NCBI GenBank assembly: GCA_031292355.1
Contig: JARLHI010000076.1
Location: 186,001 to 250,000 of the forward strand
Direction: 5' to 3'
Source: Candidatus Obscuribacterales bacterium
Lineage (GTDB): Bacteria; Cyanobacteriota; Vampirovibrionia; Obscuribacterales; Obscuribacteraceae
Length of the DNA stretch: 64,000 nt
Position 1 is the stretch's first letter, and each line of letters opens with the position of its first letter. The translations under genes and the position numbers were made by a program. Below the pieces are notes generated by a model, which saw only the letters and a program-made list of their open reading frames with translations, did not search any database and was not told where the DNA came from. Positions 61,201 to 64,000 of this stretch are shown in pieces.

Positions 61201-61944
61201 GATTTTAACGCTTTCTGGGCAGACACCAAGAATCCATTGGTTGGTGGTTCTACATTCAACGGGTTAAGCAATGGTGTCAACACAGCCTTTACCTATACAG
61301 CACCTTTCGAGCAAGGCTCGATAGGTGGGACATCGATCGTCACTTACTCAAGTATTCAATACTATGAAGTTAGCGGTCACGAAACAGGGCACCTTGTCGA
61401 CCTTGCCTTCAATCTGCCATCTAAAGGAGCGCCCTATAAAAACTACGTTCTTCGAGATCTAGCTGCTCTCGATTATTTAGTCTTGGATGCAACGTCACAC
61501 GCATCAACTCTTAGGGCTCCGTGCGGAGACGAAGATGCACCATTTTATGGGGTGGTTGATCTTCTTAACGGACATACAATATGCGACGGTATCGTACCAG
61601 ACCAAACTCTCAACACAACAGACTGGCCTGGCAATCCATCTAACAGCTACATTCTTTTCCAGCTAGAAGTTGGATTTTGGGGCCCATCCCCTCCGGCTCT
61701 AGCACCGTACTTGGACCCTAACGCTCAAATGTTTGCCATTACCTCACATGGAAATGGAGGAGGTAACCCTACGAGTGCTCGTCCAATGATGGATAAAGTT
61801 GTGTTGAACGGTTATTTGAACTGTATGCAAGCTTGGGCAACAGCAGAAATCGCTGGCAATAACGGGCCGTCTCCAGCTCCGGGATTGTGCGCTACTGCTC
61901 TCCCAGGATGGTATCTTCCTAATCAAATACCTGCACTTAATTAG
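58264..61944 (+). CDS. Giant secreted repeat protein with C-terminal HExxH metallopeptidase-like domain
   Basis: 1226 residues from the ATG at 58264, preferred because AAAGGAAA precedes it and a signal peptide begins at once (MRRILPGLAVAAFMLLGSGA); an in-frame ATG 22 codons earlier is possible. About residues 30-930 are Gly/Asn/Thr/Ser-rich repeats with recurring GTGNGGNI- and GNGGTI-type turns, as in parallel beta-helix adhesins. The last 280 residues are different in composition, with several Cys, and contain YYEVSGHETGHLVDLAFNLP. HETGH at 1039-1043 is a zinc-peptidase motif, and an acidic third ligand may lie in the following RDLAALD stretch. No autotransporter barrel or sorting signal is seen. 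It is probably surface-attached or released. Confidence 0.8.
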   Translation: MRRILPGLAVAAFMLLGSGAAHATDDCLANYPNPINQVGSFVLTVQNDCTLPSITVTGGGIAVTSQNGQVTTGALSGEDGVQITAQTGITIASATSTASNGSVILQDYGGDTTVNGAITTTSGSIGIDGNNITTKGLISTATPGTPTPYGSVTVNGSNTVKINGAVTAGGFVAIQVPTTSAADTIAITGAVSAAQQATAMQSIFLMAGGNVSSGPITSYGGQITVHANVVATPTTSTTKFSTGASSVNGVNGAINANNTGSPAPTVGGIYITNGGNGGISIAAGANLTATSASAVPGSIIVDACNEVDDTTCTAPITIGSGTISTNGNATYPAGEQLYIAKTITVAGTTLTASDTAPAASHPQHFVVLAASTLTLNGTGLTINSTGPQPTSAPNAAAQINNQGADSASDNFGSVPIYLSSTALPTTPLTINGTGALVVNGNGANAHVSIQGAPLTFASGLGAVTLSANGSAALVELSTGTGSALAFNETAPVILNSNGPSTGGNAGAVAIYAGSLTQPVKPNVTINSTGVNTGNGGNITLFTGSGNLTLGTKVGEFLLVANGGATGGNGGTIDVNPNPGTVTMDSGNAVTASATGSNSNGGTVTINSSGFSVTSTLTGATINVNGKGTGNGGNITILGGTSVSVGTSAAGSLSLLATSTGTGAGGNIEVGYISTLSLGGTLSTAAGTGGTKSGGNINLHDMGSLNVATGTTINASGQGIGNGGNITLTGGLVTLTGTETIETNSSGAGSGGTLLVKNSTVGGMLTVGNGAVSLSANSTGTGNGGTIDIENVATVSFSGSVSVAAGKSAGSNGNGGTIKVNNGDSLSVGTTTFDASGQGNGNGGIVFFGSIFAAVDLSKASINASAGAIGSGKGGNFNELTGGNNTPIDVNTVIKVDGGSLLGQSDFDGAIAIQGVYCQQWKTGYTFPSAYWDCTQGGVQTSQNSQAQIPAAVIDGLPNLEGLLSGATPPVKVYAFAKATDFNAFWADTKNPLVGGSTFNGLSNGVNTAFTYTAPFEQGSIGGTSIVTYSSIQYYEVSGHETGHLVDLAFNLPSKGAPYKNYVLRDLAALDYLVLDATSHASTLRAPCGDEDAPFYGVVDLLNGHTICDGIVPDQTLNTTDWPGNPSNSYILFQLEVGFWGPSPPALAPYLDPNAQMFAITSHGNGGGNPTSARPMMDKVVLNGYLNCMQAWATAEIAGNNGPSPAPGLCATALPGWYLPNQIPALN

Positions 61945-61961
61945 ACGAGAGTGTAATATAG

Positions 61962-61994
61962 ATCTGTGGAGGAGAAATCCTCCACAGATTTTTT
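61962..61994 (+). terminator. Strong Rho-independent terminator
   Basis: ATCTGTGGAGGA and TCCTCCACAGAT form a perfect 12-bp stem around a GAAA tetraloop, followed by six T. It lies 17 nt after the giant secreted-protein stop. Confidence 0.95.
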
Positions 61995-62034
61995 ACCGAG
62001 CATTCAATTAGCCACTGTGAAAAAATAGGTCTGA

Positions 62035-62493
62035 ATGACTATGCCTGTCTGGCTCGTTTTTATGTTATTGGTTAGCATTTACACATTGCCTGCCAAAGCG
62101 ATCCGTTTTGATCAGATGTCCAATATGCCAAGAAAAGAAACTCAGGCCATCAGAGACGCAACTCCTTGGGTCGAGAAACTCAAACTGTCGATTGAAAGAG
62201 ACCCTTACTACAAAGTCTTGATGAAGAAATTGCGTGATAAATTCATTAGATGCAAACTCAAGCCAACGAAAGGTAGCTTATTGGCTGAAACTGAGATGGT
62301 AATAAGTGCCGGTAATACTGAAGACGATTCTTTGATCCAGGCTATGGTCAAAAGGGCTTTTTCATCGACGTCAGTTCCGCAAAGCGACATTATATTTGAT
62401 AAAAGGGGTATTTCAATTACTTTTGAAAACTCCTCAAGACATCCGCAAATGACTGGCGTCCAGATATGTCTTGCAAACTCGCTCTCGGACTGA
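62035..62493 (+). CDS. Small secreted hypothetical protein
   Basis: 152 residues with a signal peptide (MPVWLVFMLLVSIYTLPAKA, cleavage near residue 22), then a small alpha/beta domain (ERDPYYKVLMKKLRDKFIRC, SLLAETEMVISAGNTEDDSL, and a late strand ISITFENSSR). The pattern resembles TonB-C-like or other small periplasmic folds but is too divergent to assign. AGGT lies before the ATG. It sits alone between a terminator and a broken recombinase gene. Confidence 0.6.
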   Translation: MTMPVWLVFMLLVSIYTLPAKAIRFDQMSNMPRKETQAIRDATPWVEKLKLSIERDPYYKVLMKKLRDKFIRCKLKPTKGSLLAETEMVISAGNTEDDSLIQAMVKRAFSSTSVPQSDIIFDKRGISITFENSSRHPQMTGVQICLANSLSD

Positions 62494-62639
62494 TTCTTCC
62501 GGGCAATCTAGAGACTAATTTCTTGGTAATTTGGCTGCCTAAAATAACCCTGTTGGGTGATCATGATACAGTGACATCTGACTACATCTACCTTTGAATT
62601 GGGCCTGTCAAAAAGATCTCAAACATCTAAGCACTATAT

Positions 62640-63130
62640 GTGGTGGCATCCATGATCAATGCTAGAAATGTTTGGAGGGTTTCTGGTACAGCTCTTAGCA
62701 CTTTATACAAGGGAACGCGGCAGGTCGCAGAACTGACTACCTATGCCAGTCGCAGCAATTTCGAAATCGTGGCAATCGTCAAAGGGACAGCACGCGAGAC
62801 GACAAATGACCAAGTCGAACGCAAGAAGGTGATGGATCTATACAAGAAGCCTCCAATAGACTTGGTGCTCGTCTCAGAGCTGTCGCAATGGAGCCGGAGT
62901 ACAGCCGATTTGCACAACACAATTGAGGATCTTGAGGCTCACCAGGTTGCCATAGGACCCTCAACGGCCCAGACATAGATCTTTCGACCGCCCAACTCAT
63001 GTTGAATTTGCTCGCTGCCATTTCAGAATTTAAGCGTGACTTACTGCAGAAAGAATCGAATCTGAGATAGCTTAGGTTCGTTCTAAGGGCACTAAAAGTG
63101 GCAGGGCTATGAGGAAAGCTTCGACCGCGC
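62640..63130 (+). pseudogene. Broken serine recombinase (resolvase/invertase family)
   Basis: The first part (62640-62955) encodes the N-terminal catalytic domain of a small serine recombinase: VWRVSGTALSTLYKG with the Ser region, ASRSNFEIVAIVKGTA, and DLVLVSELSQWSRSTADLHN. The frame then ends at 62976, but the continuation is found in another frame from 62960: LNGPDIDLSTAQLMLNLLAA, then ISEFKRDLLQKESN before a TAG at 63070. A further shifted and stopped stretch looks like the GKxLGRP linker before the DNA-binding domain. So at least one frameshift and two stops inactivate it. It marks a former mobile element; no inverted repeats or transposase remain visible. Confidence 0.8.
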
Positions 63131-63290
63131 CAAACGTGTGACACGCCTTCTGCTGATATCGTTACGTATCAGCACTTCGTATTGAATCATATTTTACGAC
63201 AACAATCGACCGGTCTGCTATTGCAGACAAAAAAGAAACCAGAAACGAAGCCCCGCCGCCGATCAAAGCCGAATATTCTCAAAAAAATCA

Positions 63291-63327
63291 AAAAAAGAGG
63301 TTCTAACTATTACTAGTTAAAACCTCT
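63291..63327 (-). terminator. Rho-independent terminator of the right-edge gene
   Basis: On the minus strand AGAGGTT, a mispair and TAACT fold back on AGTTA, a mispair and AACCTCT, and are followed by TTTTTT. It lies about 30 nt after the stop of the gene at 63359. Confidence 0.8.
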
Positions 63328-63358
63328 CCCAAGTTCCTTCTCGCTTACTAAGTGTTTA

Positions 63359-64000
63359 TTAGTAGGCTGGGCAAATCGGAGAAGGAGGCAGATGTTGCGA
63401 CGGGTTATTGCTTTCGATAAGTCCGCTTATAACCGCCTTGGTGCATTCGAACTCACCAGATATATTTCCAAGATACGTGTCTTGGTATGCATACATCTGG
63501 TTGACCACGACTTGCGCTCCAGTCTGAACGGCCATTAACTCGGCAAACACTCCACCAGTAGCTCCTCCGTCCTGAGTATCTGACAATACCGGCCAAGCCT
63601 TGAGCACCACATTCCAATTCTTTAGACCGGAATATGTGCTTGAGAGCTTAGTCCCACTGCAGATTGGTTTCCCAAGATAGTCGTTCTGCCCTGAGAACAC
63701 CGCCACACCATTTACGTCTTTGGCACAGCCCCCAAGCTTGTTGAAAGCTACGATGTCGAAGTTTAGTTCCGTGGTCCAGCCAGAGGAGTCCGATACCAGG
63801 GTGGTATTGCCACTAGGGCTTGTGAACGAATACTGATTTAGCCAGCGACCTTGCTCGTGTTGAGTTCGATTCGCAATAGCCACCTGAGTTTTGCCAATGG
63901 TTTCGACAACTGCACTGACACCGGCACCATAGAAAGTCTGTGATGGAGTGTTTGCTGTCATAGCCACATTGAGAGCTACAAGAGCCGTATTGGCTGCTGT
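63359..64000 (-). CDS. Partial gene, possible TadG-like or secreted envelope protein
   Basis: The frame is open to the window edge and has no start inside it, so only the C-terminal 213 residues are seen. The first visible residues are TAANTALVALNVAMTANTPS, an Ala/Asn-rich helix resembling the segment after the membrane helix of TadG- or pilin-like proteins. The rest is a beta-rich exported-type domain (AIANRTQHEQGRWLNQYSFT, SDSSGWTTELNFDIVAFNKL) with four Cys that could form two disulfides. A terminator follows. The family is uncertain. Confidence 0.65.
   Translation of the reverse strand, partial: TAANTALVALNVAMTANTPSQTFYGAGVSAVVETIGKTQVAIANRTQHEQGRWLNQYSFTSPSGNTTLVSDSSGWTTELNFDIVAFNKLGGCAKDVNGVAVFSGQNDYLGKPICSGTKLSSTYSGLKNWNVVLKAWPVLSDTQDGGATGGVFAELMAVQTGAQVVVNQMYAYQDTYLGNISGEFECTKAVISGLIESNNPSQHLPPSPICPAY

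Overview
The window reads as a chromosomal segment of a Gram-negative-type bacterium with moderate GC. It carries two TolC-family outer-membrane factors, two HlyD-type adaptors, many secreted or lipoprotein genes and a TonB-C-like domain. The mix of several eukaryotic-like Ser/Thr kinases, stand-alone NarL-type receivers, TadE/TadG-like pilus proteins and a family 2A encapsulin with its cysteine desulfurase suggests a non-photosynthetic relative of Cyanobacteria (Melainabacteria/Vampirovibrionia, perhaps Obscuribacterales). That placement is inference from gene content. No rRNA, tRNA or 16S fragment is visible to confirm it.

Region by region. 1-9.8 kb: a sigma-70-like factor with a partner gene cut by the window edge, secreted proteins of unknown role, an outer-membrane efflux channel, two receiver proteins, an RND-type adaptor lipoprotein, an S4 RNA-binding protein and an SGNH-like lipoprotein. 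9.8-13 kb: the housekeeping dnaG-rpoD pair, closed by a clear terminator. 13-18.9 kb: dihydropyrimidinase, MurQ, a TPR/TonB-C protein and membrane proteins. 19-26.5 kb: a sensor kinase, thioredoxin, a fasciclin protein, then a striking cluster of a membrane-anchored thioredoxin-like protein that has lost one active-site cysteine, a small membrane protein, and a 1155-residue FtsH-type protease with three tandem AAA+ modules. 26.5-36.4 kb: a signalling block with a receiver-HTH-Ser/Thr kinase fusion, a TadE-TadE-TadG set followed by a second Ser/Thr kinase, and a PAS histidine kinase divergent from a NarL-type regulator. 36.4-41.4 kb: arginine biosynthesis (argC, argB) downstream of a DUF692 gene and a small overlapping partner gene. 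The argC-argB gap holds a promoter, a possible Arg-codon leader peptide and a terminator-like hairpin. 41.5-51 kb: an ene-reductase, a zinc-ribbon/TPR protein, a membrane Ser/Thr kinase with an LRR-like outer domain, and an aldo/keto reductase-TolC-EmrA-EmrB operon behind two perfect palindromes. 53.7-57.6 kb: the family 2A encapsulin shell gene overlapping its cargo cysteine desulfurase, followed by a class I amidotransferase. 58-62 kb: a very large secreted Gly/Asn/Thr-rich repeat protein ending in a domain with an HExxH metallopeptidase motif. The right edge holds a broken serine recombinase gene and a partial secreted-protein gene.

Four gene remnants or broken genes are visible beside intact genes: a PEP-utilising-enzyme swivelling-domain tail, a DUF692 fragment, a serine recombinase and a possible small frameshifted gene. 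The most notable systems are the encapsulin/desulfurase compartment, the triple-AAA FtsH cluster, the receiver-HTH-kinase fusion and the putative arg attenuator.
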